Positions 53,673 to 62,836 of a DNA stretch of 64,000 nt are shown piece after piece. This stretch comes from Bacteroidales bacterium. Lineage in GTDB: Bacteria; Bacteroidota; Bacteroidia; Bacteroidales; Lentimicrobiaceae. The number at the start of each line of letters is the position of its first letter. The stretch's first letter is position 1. The translations under genes and the position numbers were made by a program. The DNA is taken from NCBI GenBank assembly GCA_016709025.1, contig JADJEQ010000022.1, forward strand, positions 1-64,000. The letters are read 5' to 3'. Below the pieces are notes generated by a model that saw only the letters and a program-made list of their open reading frames with translations, ran no database searches and was not told where the DNA came from.

Positions 53673-55145
53673 ATGAAAAAAATATACCTCTCGGTTTTTG
53701 CTTCCCTGGCTTTTCTCCTGGCTATGGCTTCACCCGATATTTATACACCGGAATTGGTAGCTCCCGGTAATAACGCAGCCGGTTCTGCACCGAATGTCCT
53801 GCTTGACTGGAATGCGGTTACCGGCCAGCTCGGACTGCATTATGAAGTGCAGTTATCAAATGATAATTCCTTTGCAACCCCTTTGACTTTCTCAACCGAA
53901 TTGTCGTCCTACCGGATGTCGGACCTTTTCTTTAGTCAACAATACTTCTGGAGGGTGAGGGCAATAGATAACCAGGGTACATCTGAATGGTCTGAGATCA
54001 GAAGCTTTACGGTCATTGTGAAACCGGTACTCAGCAGCCCTGTCGATGATGTTAAAAAAGTGGCTCCCAATGTTAAGATCAGATGGGCTGCAATAGGTGG
54101 ACTTACGCATTATGATTACCAGATCGATACAATAGAATCCTTTGATAGTCCATATTCACATATTGGAACAACTTTGGGAAATGTCATTGAAACCAACACT
54201 TCATCTTTGTTTTTTGGTAAAAAGCATTATTGGAGGGTTAGGGCAAGACATGCTATCGACACTTCAGAGTGGTCTGTTGCCAGAAGTCTGACTGTAATCG
54301 GGATTTTCGAGAATCTGAAACCTGACAATAACGCAAACAACCTTAGTCCTGATGTATTGTTCGAGTGGAAAAGAATTGATGGCCTGGAAAAGTTTGAAAT
54401 CTCAATTGCAACAGATAACCAGTTTGAGCTTTCAGAAATTTATTCAGTAGCTAAAAATCTTACCGAATTTATTCCGGATACACTCCTTTTTGGAACCCAT
54501 TATTTCTGGAAGATTGAGGCAATTCATTCAGGCGACACACTCACTTCAGAAACCCGCGCATTCACAACTGTGGATAAGGTTTCTCTGAATTCTCCTGAAA
54601 ACAATGCAACCAACGTTGATCTGGTTCCGTTTCTGAAATGGATAAAAATCAGCGGTGTGTTGTCGTATCGCCTTGAACTTGCATCAAATGCTGCCATGAC
54701 CGGTGCAGTTACATACAGTATCAATGCCACAACCGATGCAGGTCCTGAAGAATTTAAAATTCCGATCCACGTGCTTGATAGTGCCGGAACTTACTATTGG
54801 AGGGTATTGGCCATTAGCAGCAGTGATACGAGCAACTGGAGCGATACCTGGAATTTCAGGTGTGCTGCAGTCGGAGTTGAAGAGCCGGCTTTCAGAAACG
54901 GGCTGAGGATTTATCCTTCTCCTGCAACTGAAGTAATCAGTATTCAGATGAAATCAGGGGTAAATGGCAAGGCAACGGTTACTTTATTCGATCTTCTTGG
55001 TAAGGTCAGGATTGAACGTGAAGTTCAAATGGTTAACGGAACAATTAACAACTTCCAGTTAGGATCATTGCCCAATGGCATTTACATGCTGAGGCTGGAT
55101 TATCCTGGTAATTCAGTTACCAGCAAGTTGATCATCCGGAAATAA
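53673..55145 (+). CDS. T9SS cargo protein with four fibronectin III-like repeats
   Basis: A 490-residue secreted protein with a signal peptide (1-19). It has four tandem FnIII-like units of about 95 residues, each beginning ..LXSPxNNAxNVxPxxxxxW and containing a [FY]xWRVRAxxxxDTSxWS strand, as in YFWRVRAIDNQGTSEWS. The last 85 residues form a type A sorting domain (RIYPSPATEVISIQMKSG; GIYMLRLDYPGNSVTSKLIIRK). It starts 61 bases after the upstream T9SS gene and shares its terminator, so the two are probably cotranscribed. Confidence 0.9.
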   Translation: MKKIYLSVFASLAFLLAMASPDIYTPELVAPGNNAAGSAPNVLLDWNAVTGQLGLHYEVQLSNDNSFATPLTFSTELSSYRMSDLFFSQQYFWRVRAIDNQGTSEWSEIRSFTVIVKPVLSSPVDDVKKVAPNVKIRWAAIGGLTHYDYQIDTIESFDSPYSHIGTTLGNVIETNTSSLFFGKKHYWRVRARHAIDTSEWSVARSLTVIGIFENLKPDNNANNLSPDVLFEWKRIDGLEKFEISIATDNQFELSEIYSVAKNLTEFIPDTLLFGTHYFWKIEAIHSGDTLTSETRAFTTVDKVSLNSPENNATNVDLVPFLKWIKISGVLSYRLELASNAAMTGAVTYSINATTDAGPEEFKIPIHVLDSAGTYYWRVLAISSSDTSNWSDTWNFRCAAVGVEEPAFRNGLRIYPSPATEVISIQMKSGVNGKATVTLFDLLGKVRIEREVQMVNGTINNFQLGSLPNGIYMLRLDYPGNSVTSKLIIRK

Positions 55146-55172
55146 CAGATCCTGAATAATAAAAAATAAGAC

Positions 55173-55200
55173 TCCCGGTTTTTTAACCGGGATTTTTTTT
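55173..55200 (+). terminator. Terminator of the two T9SS cargo genes
   Basis: TCCCGGTT (55173-55180) pairs with AACCGGGA (55185-55192), followed by eight Ts. The region from here to 55440 holds no gene; AATCCCCTGGGGGATT at 55331-55346 forms a small extra hairpin. Confidence 0.92.
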
Positions 55201-55440
55201 GCATACTCCACAAAATGAAGCGCTTTGCCAATAGTAGGTTGTTGCCGGGTAACCCACTCCGGGGTTTCGTCGTTACTCAATTTTTACACCCCAGGTTTCA
55301 TTGGGAATTATTCAAAGGGAAATCCCCTGGGGGATTCAACAATAAATGAGACTGACGCAAAATTACAGGATTTTCAATGATTGTTTTAAGAGGACTACCT
55401 GCAACTAGATTCAGGAAATAGTATCAGGTTGCTGTCAGGA

Positions 55441-56202
55441 TCAGTTGTAACGTTTCCCGAAACCAAAGCTAACGTAAAGTGTTAGAAAGAATTGGTTAGC
55501 ATCCTTAAATGCCATTATCGGCACAGGTTTAGCATATAAATCAAGCACAGCACCTACTTCAACAGTCTTAGGCTTTTGATTGATTGTTCCGAAATCAATG
55601 CCAAGTCCGGCTTTAATATAGCCTCCGGGGTAAGGTTTTAGCTTGTCGAATCCTTTGGTAAAAGGTGCTCTGCCATAAATATTGTCAGGGAAATGACTAT
55701 CAGGGTTATAGCGTTCAGTTACAGTGATGTACCTATAGGAGGCGGGATCAAGTTTAATGATTTCAAGGTATACCGGCTTTGCGAATGCGACTGATAGGCC
55801 TCCAAAATAGAATAATCTGAGTTCAACCCCACCGAAATAGGGTTTACGGTTAAGTGTGTGTTGTTGCCCAAGCCCGGTCCTGAGAACATACATTGCATTC
55901 ATCTTACCATAAATATAGCTGCGGGTATTGGTGAAAAATGGATTGATGGACTTTATTTCCTTGGCATCTTTCATTTCCAGGAGATCGACCTCTAACATCA
56001 GGGTTTTATCGACTGTCAGGCTTTTGCCGATCCTGTATTCCAATCCCCAGCCATGTGAATGAATGATAATACTCCCGTTCATTTCCCTTGTAAAAAGGAT
56101 GTTATCGGCAATACTATCGAATTCTTCTTCTATCTGCGCCGTTGAGTCAAGTGCAGGGTAGAGCAGCAGAAATAATATTGCGATGTGCAGAAAATACTTC
56201 AT
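55441..56202 (-). CDS. Outer-membrane barrel protein of unknown function
   Basis: About 253 residues. The signal peptide starts at the ATG at 56202 (MKYFLHIAILFLLLYPALDSTAQ). A longer frame to 56256 is not needed. The mature protein has alternating strands (GSIIIHSHGWGLEYRIGKSLTVDKTLMLEVDLLEM; GVELRLFYFGGLSVAFAKPVYLEII; GYIKAGLGIDFGTINQKPKTVEVGAVLDLYA) and ends LYVSFGFGKRYN, with the terminal aromatic pattern of barrels. No family name is given by the sequence. Confidence 0.78.
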   Translation of the reverse strand: MKYFLHIAILFLLLYPALDSTAQIEEEFDSIADNILFTREMNGSIIIHSHGWGLEYRIGKSLTVDKTLMLEVDLLEMKDAKEIKSINPFFTNTRSYIYGKMNAMYVLRTGLGQQHTLNRKPYFGGVELRLFYFGGLSVAFAKPVYLEIIKLDPASYRYITVTERYNPDSHFPDNIYGRAPFTKGFDKLKPYPGGYIKAGLGIDFGTINQKPKTVEVGAVLDLYAKPVPIMAFKDANQFFLTLYVSFGFGKRYN

Positions 56203-56305
56203 AGGTTTAAGGCATCTTGAATACAAAGGTATTAAACAATATGCCGCTATCATCAAAAAAAGCCCATGAACTTAATCACAGGCTGAATAATACTGCCGGG
56301 AGGTA

Positions 56306-56434
56306 TCAGCGGTTACGCTCAATTTTATACCTGCTTGCTTCACCGTATGCTGCGCATTTCTGGCTCGACTGGCACGATGACAGAATAATTCCAAGCGACA
56401 TTACTACCAACATAATAAGTGCAAACTTTTTCAT
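56306..56434 (-). CDS. Very small lipoprotein (42 residues)
   Basis: A short frame: MKKFALIMLVVMSLGII, then the lipobox LSSC with C21, then QSSQKCAAYGEASRYKIERN, ending R. The signal plus lipobox is convincing, and the mature peptide has only 22 residues. Short lipoproteins ending in a CAAYGEA- or CPAY-like string occur across Bacteroidota. It lies 103 bases upstream of the barrel gene on the same strand. Its role is unknown. Confidence 0.72.
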   Translation of the reverse strand: MKKFALIMLVVMSLGIILSSCQSSQKCAAYGEASRYKIERNR

Positions 56435-56543
56435 AATTTTACTTTAAATAAGGAAATATTTCTTTGCGAAAGAAAAACCCTTGTCATATTAACTCAAATC
56501 AGGGTTCGTTATTGTTTATACGTTAAAAGTTAAAAAGTAATAC

Positions 56544-57224
56544 ATGAAAGAACAAATAAATCCTCAAATTGATCAGGAATGGAAGGAAGTTTTAGCGGAA
56601 GAATTTCAGAAGCCCTATTTTGAAGATCTTAAAAGTTTCCTGGTTGAAGAGAAAAAGCGGTTTGTTGTTTATCCCTCCGGGCAAAATATTTTTGAAGCAT
56701 TCAACCGGACGCCTTTCAGCAAGGTAAAGGTTGTTATATTGGGACAGGACCCCTATCATGGGCCCGGGCAGGCTCATGGGTTGTGTTTTTCAGTGCCTTC
56801 AAATGTTGAGTTTCCTCCTTCACTGCAGAATATTTTAAAGGAACTCGCAAGCGACCTCGGGACTCCATACCCGAAAAGCGGGGATTTATCAGCCTGGGCT
56901 GATCAGGGGGTGTTGTTGTTGAACGCTACCCTCACTGTCAGGGCTAACCAGGCCGGATCTCATCAGGGCTATGGCTGGGAGCAGTTTACCGACTCGGCAA
57001 TCAGGCAATTATCGCAACATCATTCAGGGTTGGTTTTTATACTATGGGGTAAATTTGCTCAGAATAAAAGGATTCTGATTGATTCTGCGAAGCACCTCAT
57101 ACTTGAAGCACCTCATCCATCACCCTTAAGTGTTTACAGGGGATTTTTCGGCTGCAGGCATTTTTCACTCACCAATGGATGGCTTGAAAAAAACGGGAAA
57201 CAGCCCGTAAACTGGACTTTATAA
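56544..57224 (+). CDS. ung: Uracil-DNA glycosylase (family 1)
   Basis: A 226-residue DNA repair enzyme that removes uracil from DNA. It has the catalytic water-activating loop GQDPYHGPGQAHGLCFSV with Asp69. The uracil-binding LLLNATLTVR and the HPSPLS loop carrying the catalytic His are also present. The length is standard for Ung. It stands alone between outer-membrane genes. Confidence 0.97.
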   Translation: MKEQINPQIDQEWKEVLAEEFQKPYFEDLKSFLVEEKKRFVVYPSGQNIFEAFNRTPFSKVKVVILGQDPYHGPGQAHGLCFSVPSNVEFPPSLQNILKELASDLGTPYPKSGDLSAWADQGVLLLNATLTVRANQAGSHQGYGWEQFTDSAIRQLSQHHSGLVFILWGKFAQNKRILIDSAKHLILEAPHPSPLSVYRGFFGCRHFSLTNGWLEKNGKQPVNWTL

Positions 57225-57301
57225 TCATACAAACATGGATGATTGCACGGTGGTTACCCTGCTATGTTTAATTAATCCTGTTAAAAACAAATGTAATTAT
57301 G

Positions 57302-57309
57302 TACATTTG
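57302..57309 (+). promoter_or_regulatory. -7 promoter box of the fadL-like gene
   Basis: TACATTTG fits TAnnTTTG and ends 46 bases before the chosen ATG at 57356. It lies inside the longest open frame (57299), which argues against the longer start. Confidence 0.45.
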
Positions 57310-57355
57310 CAGCTATTTGCATTCAAACTCCTTTTTTAACCAAACAGAACAAACT

Positions 57356-58585
57356 ATGCGAAAATTAATTACGCTTTTGGTTGTATTCACCACACTTTAC
57401 AATGGGGTGTTTGCCGGAGGCTATCAGGTTGGGTTACATGGCCAGAAACAGATCGGTATGGGTCTGGTAGGTACTTCTCTCAGTCTTGATGCCAGCTCAA
57501 TGTTTTATAACCCGGGTGGGTTGTCATTTATGAAGCCCTCATTCAGTTTTTCTGCCGGTGTAAGTCCGATTCGTTCATTTACCATTTACCGGAAAAATGA
57601 ACCTTCTACTTATACTGCAATGACTGAGAACCCCCTGGGAACTCCTTTTTATTTTTACGGTGCTGCTAAGATTTCCGATAGATTCAGCGCCGGACTGGCT
57701 GTAAATACACCTTACGGAAACAGCCTTTCATGGGGTAAAACCTGGGATGGACGTTATCTGATTCAGGATTTATCTTTACGGGCCATATTCTTTCAACCCA
57801 CTGTTTCTTTTAAGGTGAATGATATGATTGGTATAGGAGTTGGCTTTGTATATGCAACAGGTAAATTTGACCTGACCAAAGCCTTACCTGTAGCCGGTGC
57901 TGACGGCGACGGTAATGTTAACCTGAACGGTTCGACTGCCGAAATGGGATTCAACGCAGGTGTGATGATTAAGCCTGTAGAGAATTTAAGTATTGGGGTA
58001 GACTTCAGGTCGAAAATCATGATGGATGTTGAAGGGGCTGATGCCACGTTTTCCGTTCCTGCATCACTCGCAGGGAATTTCCCGGCCGATAATAAGTTTT
58101 CCACCTCTTTACCTTTGCCTGCAAACCTTGACCTCGGGGTTTCATACAATGTTACTGAAGATTTGATGCTTGCATTGAGCCTGAATTATGTTTTCTGGAG
58201 TGTTTATGACTCACTTATTTTTGATTTTGAGACCAATACTCCGGCTCTTCCCGATTCGAGAAACCCCCGTTTATATGAAAACAAACTAATTGTCAGGGTA
58301 GGCGGAGAATATACACTCAACGAGAAACTGGCTTTCAGGGCAGGTGGATATTACGACCCAACCCCGGTAAATGAGGATTATTTTTCACCTGAAACCCCAA
58401 GTCTCAACAACCTGGGCTTAACCCTCGGACTATCATACAATCCCATAGAGAAACTTTCCATTGACCTCTCTTTCCTGTATATCATGGGAATGGAAGCCGA
58501 CAAGCAATATACACCCGATAATTTCGGAGGTACCTTTAAATCCAGGGTTTATATTCCAGGGATTGGTCTAACTTATAATTTCTGA
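57356..58585 (+). CDS. FadL/OmpP1-family outer-membrane lipid transporter
   Basis: About 409 residues with a signal peptide (MRKLITLLVVFTTLYNGVFA). The mature start GGYQVGLHGQKQIGMGLVGTSLSLDASSMFYNPGGLSFM matches the FadL hatch domain with its N..G motif. The barrel continues with strands such as FSFSAGVSPIRSF and PYGNSLSWGKTWDGRYLIQDLSLRAIFFQPTVSFKV, and ends YIPGIGLTYNF. FadL proteins move hydrophobic compounds (fatty acids, aromatics) through the outer membrane. The SGNH hydrolase gene starts only seven bases downstream, so the two are cotranscribed. Confidence 0.93.
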   Translation: MRKLITLLVVFTTLYNGVFAGGYQVGLHGQKQIGMGLVGTSLSLDASSMFYNPGGLSFMKPSFSFSAGVSPIRSFTIYRKNEPSTYTAMTENPLGTPFYFYGAAKISDRFSAGLAVNTPYGNSLSWGKTWDGRYLIQDLSLRAIFFQPTVSFKVNDMIGIGVGFVYATGKFDLTKALPVAGADGDGNVNLNGSTAEMGFNAGVMIKPVENLSIGVDFRSKIMMDVEGADATFSVPASLAGNFPADNKFSTSLPLPANLDLGVSYNVTEDLMLALSLNYVFWSVYDSLIFDFETNTPALPDSRNPRLYENKLIVRVGGEYTLNEKLAFRAGGYYDPTPVNEDYFSPETPSLNNLGLTLGLSYNPIEKLSIDLSFLYIMGMEADKQYTPDNFGGTFKSRVYIPGIGLTYNF

Positions 58586-58592
58586 TCACAAA

Positions 58593-59933
58593 ATGAAAAG
58601 ACTCATGAAATCAAGATACATAGCATACTTTTTATTACTTCTGGTAGCAGTTTCCTGCGAACCAAAGATCGACGAATTTACCCCGTCAGCAGGTTCGGCT
58701 GATTTCAGCCGTTATGTTTCGCTGGGAAATTCACTTACTGCCGGATACGCTGATGGTGCTTTATACACTTCAGGTCAATCATTTTCTTATGCCAACATCA
58801 TTGCCGGGCAGTTAGCCCTGGCCGGTGGAGGTAATTTTGTGCAACCTGTGGTAACCAATGAAGATGGATTACTTCCCGGGAAATTGAAACTTGGCATATC
58901 AACCAATTGCCTTGGCGTTAGCGGGCTCGGACCCGTGTCTGCCGGTGGTTCTCCTACCGGTTTGCCCGGAGCTGTTGCCCCTGTCGGATATTCTGTGCAT
59001 AATTTCGGAGTTCCGGGAGCAAAATCATATCATCTGGTTGCTCCGGGATATGGCAATCCTGCCGGTCTTCTTACGAATCCGATGACTGCTAATCCCTATT
59101 TTGTCAGATTTGCTTCATCGCCCACTACTACGGTTGTGGCTGATGCCATGGCCGCAGGCCCTACTTTCTTCTCGCTTTGGATTGGAAACAACGATGTACT
59201 TGGTTATTCGACCACCGGAGGTGCCGGAGATGTGATCACCGGCCAGGACTTATTTTCAGGCGCGCTGACCGGTATAGTCAATGCCATGACTTCAACAGGA
59301 GCCAAGGGATTTATCGCGAACATTCCTGATGTAACCAGCGTGCCTTTCTTTACCACAATTCCATACAACGGACTTGTTTTAACACAACAGGCACAGGTTG
59401 ATGCACTGAATCAGGCTTACGGAAGTGGTTTATTGGGAATCAATTTTGTACTGGGCCAGAATCCCTTCGTAATCTCAGACCCTACATCTCCCAATGGGAT
59501 AGGAATGCGGCAGCTGGAGCAGGGTGAACTTGTACTTTTAACCTTGCCACAGGACTCAATCAGGTGCGCCGGTTGGGGAAGCCAGAAGGCAATTCCGGGT
59601 TATTATATCCTGGATGCATCGGAAATCAATGCTGTGAAAATTGCTACCCAGGCATTTAATCAAACACTTTCCAATCTTGCTGATTCCAAAGGTTTGGCTT
59701 ATGTTGATGCAAACAGCTTTATGGCTAAAGCTAAAACAGGCCTTGTGTACGATGGTATTAAATTCTCTGTAACGTATGTTACCGGAGGTATTTTCTCACT
59801 CGACGGAATACACCTGAGCCCGCGTGGCAATGCCGTAATTGCAAACTACTTTATCGATGCCATCAACGAAAAATATGGTTCCGGTGTTCCGCATGTGAAT
59901 GTCGGGGATTATCCGGGAATCGTATTCCCATAA
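58593..59933 (+). CDS. SGNH/GDSL-family hydrolase lipoprotein
   Basis: A 446-residue lipoprotein (lipobox LVAVSC, C22). Block I is YVSLGNSLTAG with nucleophile Ser47. Block III is SLWIGNNDVLG, and block V is SLDGIHLSPRGNAVIANY, which supplies the Asp and His of the triad. GDSL enzymes are esterases or lipases. Cotranscription with the FadL-like gene suggests that ester lipids are cleaved near the outer membrane and the freed fatty acids taken up through FadL (inference). It ends in a strong terminator. Confidence 0.9.
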   Translation: MKRLMKSRYIAYFLLLLVAVSCEPKIDEFTPSAGSADFSRYVSLGNSLTAGYADGALYTSGQSFSYANIIAGQLALAGGGNFVQPVVTNEDGLLPGKLKLGISTNCLGVSGLGPVSAGGSPTGLPGAVAPVGYSVHNFGVPGAKSYHLVAPGYGNPAGLLTNPMTANPYFVRFASSPTTTVVADAMAAGPTFFSLWIGNNDVLGYSTTGGAGDVITGQDLFSGALTGIVNAMTSTGAKGFIANIPDVTSVPFFTTIPYNGLVLTQQAQVDALNQAYGSGLLGINFVLGQNPFVISDPTSPNGIGMRQLEQGELVLLTLPQDSIRCAGWGSQKAIPGYYILDASEINAVKIATQAFNQTLSNLADSKGLAYVDANSFMAKAKTGLVYDGIKFSVTYVTGGIFSLDGIHLSPRGNAVIANYFIDAINEKYGSGVPHVNVGDYPGIVFP

Positions 59934-59950
59934 AGAAAAGTTGTTTTTTG

Positions 59951-59982
59951 AGGCGACAGCTAAGTCTGTCGCCTTTTTTTTT
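59951..59982 (+). terminator. Terminator of the fadL-SGNH pair
   Basis: AGGCGACAG (59951-59959) pairs with CTGTCGCCT (59966-59974) and is followed by a run of Ts. It lies 17 bases after the stop. Confidence 0.95.
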
Positions 59983-60068
59983 GACTGGCTTAACATATTT
60001 TAACATTAAACCTGGCAAATAAAGTCTGCTTTGGCTCATTTTGGCCTTCTGTCCAAAAATGAATTGTC

Positions 60069-60076
60069 TATTTTTG
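60069..60076 (+). promoter_or_regulatory. -7 promoter box of the M23 peptidase gene
   Basis: TATTTTTG, a full TAnnTTTG match, 27 bases before the ATG. A TTTG at 60040-60043 is five bases further away than the usual -33 position. Confidence 0.42.
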
Positions 60077-60103
60077 CAAATATCATCTGCCAAGAACTAA
60101 TAA

Positions 60104-61126
60104 ATGGGAATGGTTTCAGAATTTATTAAGATTACAAAAAAGGTTTTTATACCTCTTCTTTTATTGAGCTTATCACAGAGTAGCTTTAGCCAGGGATTTG
60201 TTATTGATACCACCGAATTTTTCATGTCCGTTGATACGCTCAGGAGTGGTCCTTTCAGTTTTGACTACAATCAGGTGTATGAGGATGAAATAACAGAAGA
60301 AGAGGTAGCTGGTATCGAGGGACCGGAAGAAGTTAAAGAAAATGATTATTTACCCGGAGATATCATCTTTGTTCCATCTGATGTGGTTAACAGCGCCAGA
60401 TGGGATACATTGTACATAAGAACCGGAAGAACCGATTTTACAAAATTGGATGAATCAAGAACCATCTTATTAAACAATCCGGAAGATGGTTCATTCTGTT
60501 TTCCTTTCAAAGGGAAATTGATTTCACCCTATGGCCCGAGGGGGCGAAGGTTTCATGCCGGAATGGATATAAAACTGGAAACCGGAGATACAGTAAGGTC
60601 CGCATTTTCCGGTAAAGTCAGGATTGCCCGAGTGATGAGCGGTTATGGTAAAATGGTGGTTGTCAGACATAACAACGGGCTTGAGACGGTATATGCTCAT
60701 TTGTCGAAAATGATGGTGAAATCCAATCAGGAAATAAAAGCAGGAGAGCCAATTGGCCTGGGAGGGAGAACCGGGAGGGCTTCCACGACCCATCTTCATT
60801 TTGAAACCCGCTACCTGGGCGAGCATTTTAACCCAAACAAGATTATTAATTTTGAAACCTTTTGCCTGACGAAAGATACCCTGATCATCAACAAGGAATT
60901 TTTCGGAGCAAAAACCAGTACAGCCTCAAAAACAACTTCAGAAAATACTCCGGAAAAAGTAAATACGGCTGCTACTGCAACAACTAAGTATCACACGATA
61001 AAATCAGGTGATACTTTATATGCCATTTCATTGAGGTATAAGACAACGGTTGCTAAAATATGTAAACTCAACGGGATTTCTGCCAGTAAGAAATTAAAGG
61101 TTGGCGCACGTCTGAGGGTAAAATAG
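60104..61126 (+). CDS. M23 peptidase with C-terminal LysM domain
   Basis: A 340-residue exported cell-wall enzyme. A signal-anchor lies at about 14-30. The LytM/M23 zinc domain (about 135-245) has H151 and D155 in RRFHAGMDIK and H230/H232 in THLHFE, with VRHNNGLETVYAHLSK between. A LysM domain closes the protein (296-339, YHTIKSGDTLYAISLRY), which binds peptidoglycan. All zinc ligands are kept, so it is probably an active endopeptidase rather than an EnvC-like activator. M3 is an alternative start. Confidence 0.93.
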   Translation: MGMVSEFIKITKKVFIPLLLLSLSQSSFSQGFVIDTTEFFMSVDTLRSGPFSFDYNQVYEDEITEEEVAGIEGPEEVKENDYLPGDIIFVPSDVVNSARWDTLYIRTGRTDFTKLDESRTILLNNPEDGSFCFPFKGKLISPYGPRGRRFHAGMDIKLETGDTVRSAFSGKVRIARVMSGYGKMVVVRHNNGLETVYAHLSKMMVKSNQEIKAGEPIGLGGRTGRASTTHLHFETRYLGEHFNPNKIINFETFCLTKDTLIINKEFFGAKTSTASKTTSENTPEKVNTAATATTKYHTIKSGDTLYAISLRYKTTVAKICKLNGISASKKLKVGARLRVK

Positions 61127-61563
61127 GGAAAGTGAGATAATGACGAATGACCGAATGACGAATGACGAAATGACGAATGACGAATTTTAGAATGAAGAAT
61201 TTTAGAATGAGGAATTTAGAATGTAGTGTTGAATTTACGATTTACGATTTACGATTTATGAAAAATTCCTCCCTTTTAAGATTCGGGCTCCCCTCATCCT
61301 TTAGGAGAGGGGTAAGGGGGTGAGGCGATACGAATGACGAATGACAGCTTGCCTCAGGAGAGCGGAGCGATAACGAGGCCCTTCGAATCCGCTCAGGGTG
61401 ACACACGAATGAAGAATGACGAATGAAGAATGACGAATGAAGAATGACCTACTAAACAGAAAGGGAAACAATTTTAATAAGGAGGTAACCCCAGCCATAA
61501 TCCTTAACCTCAACCTCAACCTCAACCTTAATTCTATCAGAGTAATTATTTATAATCAAGGAT
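61127..61563. repeat. AATGACG heptamers and other words in the gap before the GWxTD gene
   Basis: 61140-61190 and 61325-61450 hold AATGACG/GAATGAAG units, and 61235-61258 TTTACGA units. 61290-61318 is a CCCCTCATCC...GGAGAGGGG stem. 61378-61403 is a copy of the CCTTCGAATCCGCTCAGG motif, and 61503-61528 is (CCTCAA)n. No gene. Confidence 0.8.
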
Positions 61564-62799
61564 ATGAAAACCTTAGTTTCCGCAGGTTGTCTTTTTATAC
61601 TTCTTTTCAATAGCAGTTGTTCAACCAAAGGCTTGCTTGCAACACAGAATTTTGCCGGATTGTATATTCCCGAACAGCAGTTTAAAGACCTGAGCTATAC
61701 AGTTTTCAACCTCAACGATAGCATAAGCAGGCTGTACTATCGTTTTCCTGTCGAAAATCTAAAGATTAAACAACCGGTTGGGAAAGCGGCATTTTCTACT
61801 TATAAAATTGATTATCAAATATATGATGGGTATAAAAAAGGCATCCTCGTCGATTCCGGCTCACGGATTGTCGTTGATTCTGTCCTGCATTCCGGAATGA
61901 TGAATGACTCTTTACGGATGAGGGCATCAAACGGCAAAAACTACCTGGTCCGGGTTAATTTTACGGACATCAATGCCCAATTATCATTTACTCAATTAAT
62001 AAATCTTCCCAAACTCATTTCAGGTCTTTCATCAGATTACCTGCTGACCGATGAATACAACATTCCGCTGATGCGCAACTACATCAGCAGGGCTGAAAAA
62101 GTGCGCGTCAGAACACGAATTCCTGCTGATACGACAGTTCATCTGTTACAGTATAAATTTCAATATCCGGATGCAGCAATTTCACCTTATAATTTTTCGC
62201 CGGAAGGAACAGATGAAAAGCCGGAATATATCAGTAAAACCGAAATTGGTTTTCAGGACCTGCTGTCAGAACCGTTTAGTTTGATAAATGAAGGCATATT
62301 CACGACAAATGTTGAAAAAGACGGGTTTAAGGTATATAGATTTTATGATGGATTTCCCAAGGTTAGTTCGGCAGTTATCATGCGTGAATCGTTGCGGTAT
62401 ATTTCCACAAATATGGAGTATGAAGAACTGAAGTTATTGCCTCCCAAAGCTGCTGTTGATAAATTCTGGATCAATCTTACCGGAACTCCTGAACGGGCAT
62501 TGAATCAGCTTAAAAGGTATTACGGCAGGGTGGAAGCAGCCAATCAATATTTCAGCATTTCGGGCGAAGGCTGGATGTCGGACAGGGGAATGATTTATAT
62601 TGTATTTGGACCTCCGGGTGTTGTTTACCGGAATGCTGAAGTTGAAGAATGGACTTACGGCGAGCCGGGAAGTGCTCAGTCCGTCAGGTTTTATTTTCAC
62701 CCATTTTTAAATAGTCCTGGAATTGAAGATTATAAACTCATCAGGCTGGATGAATATCGCAGGCCATGGCAAATGGCTGTTTCGAACTGGCGCAGGTGA
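61564..62799 (+). CDS. GWxTD-domain lipoprotein
   Basis: A 411-residue lipoprotein with lipobox FNSSC (C19). The long N-terminal part is beta-rich and unrecognised. The C-terminal GWxTD domain (about 310-410) is clear from GEGWMSDRGMIYIVFGPPGVVYRNAEVEEWTYG and YKLIRLDEYRRPWQ. The name motif is altered here to GWMSD. GWxTD proteins occur in Bacteroidota and Acidobacteria; their role is unknown. The next gene begins 37 bases downstream. Confidence 0.88.
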   Translation: MKTLVSAGCLFILLFNSSCSTKGLLATQNFAGLYIPEQQFKDLSYTVFNLNDSISRLYYRFPVENLKIKQPVGKAAFSTYKIDYQIYDGYKKGILVDSGSRIVVDSVLHSGMMNDSLRMRASNGKNYLVRVNFTDINAQLSFTQLINLPKLISGLSSDYLLTDEYNIPLMRNYISRAEKVRVRTRIPADTTVHLLQYKFQYPDAAISPYNFSPEGTDEKPEYISKTEIGFQDLLSEPFSLINEGIFTTNVEKDGFKVYRFYDGFPKVSSAVIMRESLRYISTNMEYEELKLLPPKAAVDKFWINLTGTPERALNQLKRYYGRVEAANQYFSISGEGWMSDRGMIYIVFGPPGVVYRNAEVEEWTYGEPGSAQSVRFYFHPFLNSPGIEDYKLIRLDEYRRPWQMAVSNWRR

Positions 62800-62836
62800 T
62801 CGTTCTTGTTTGAAGATATTTATTAAAATACCAAAG

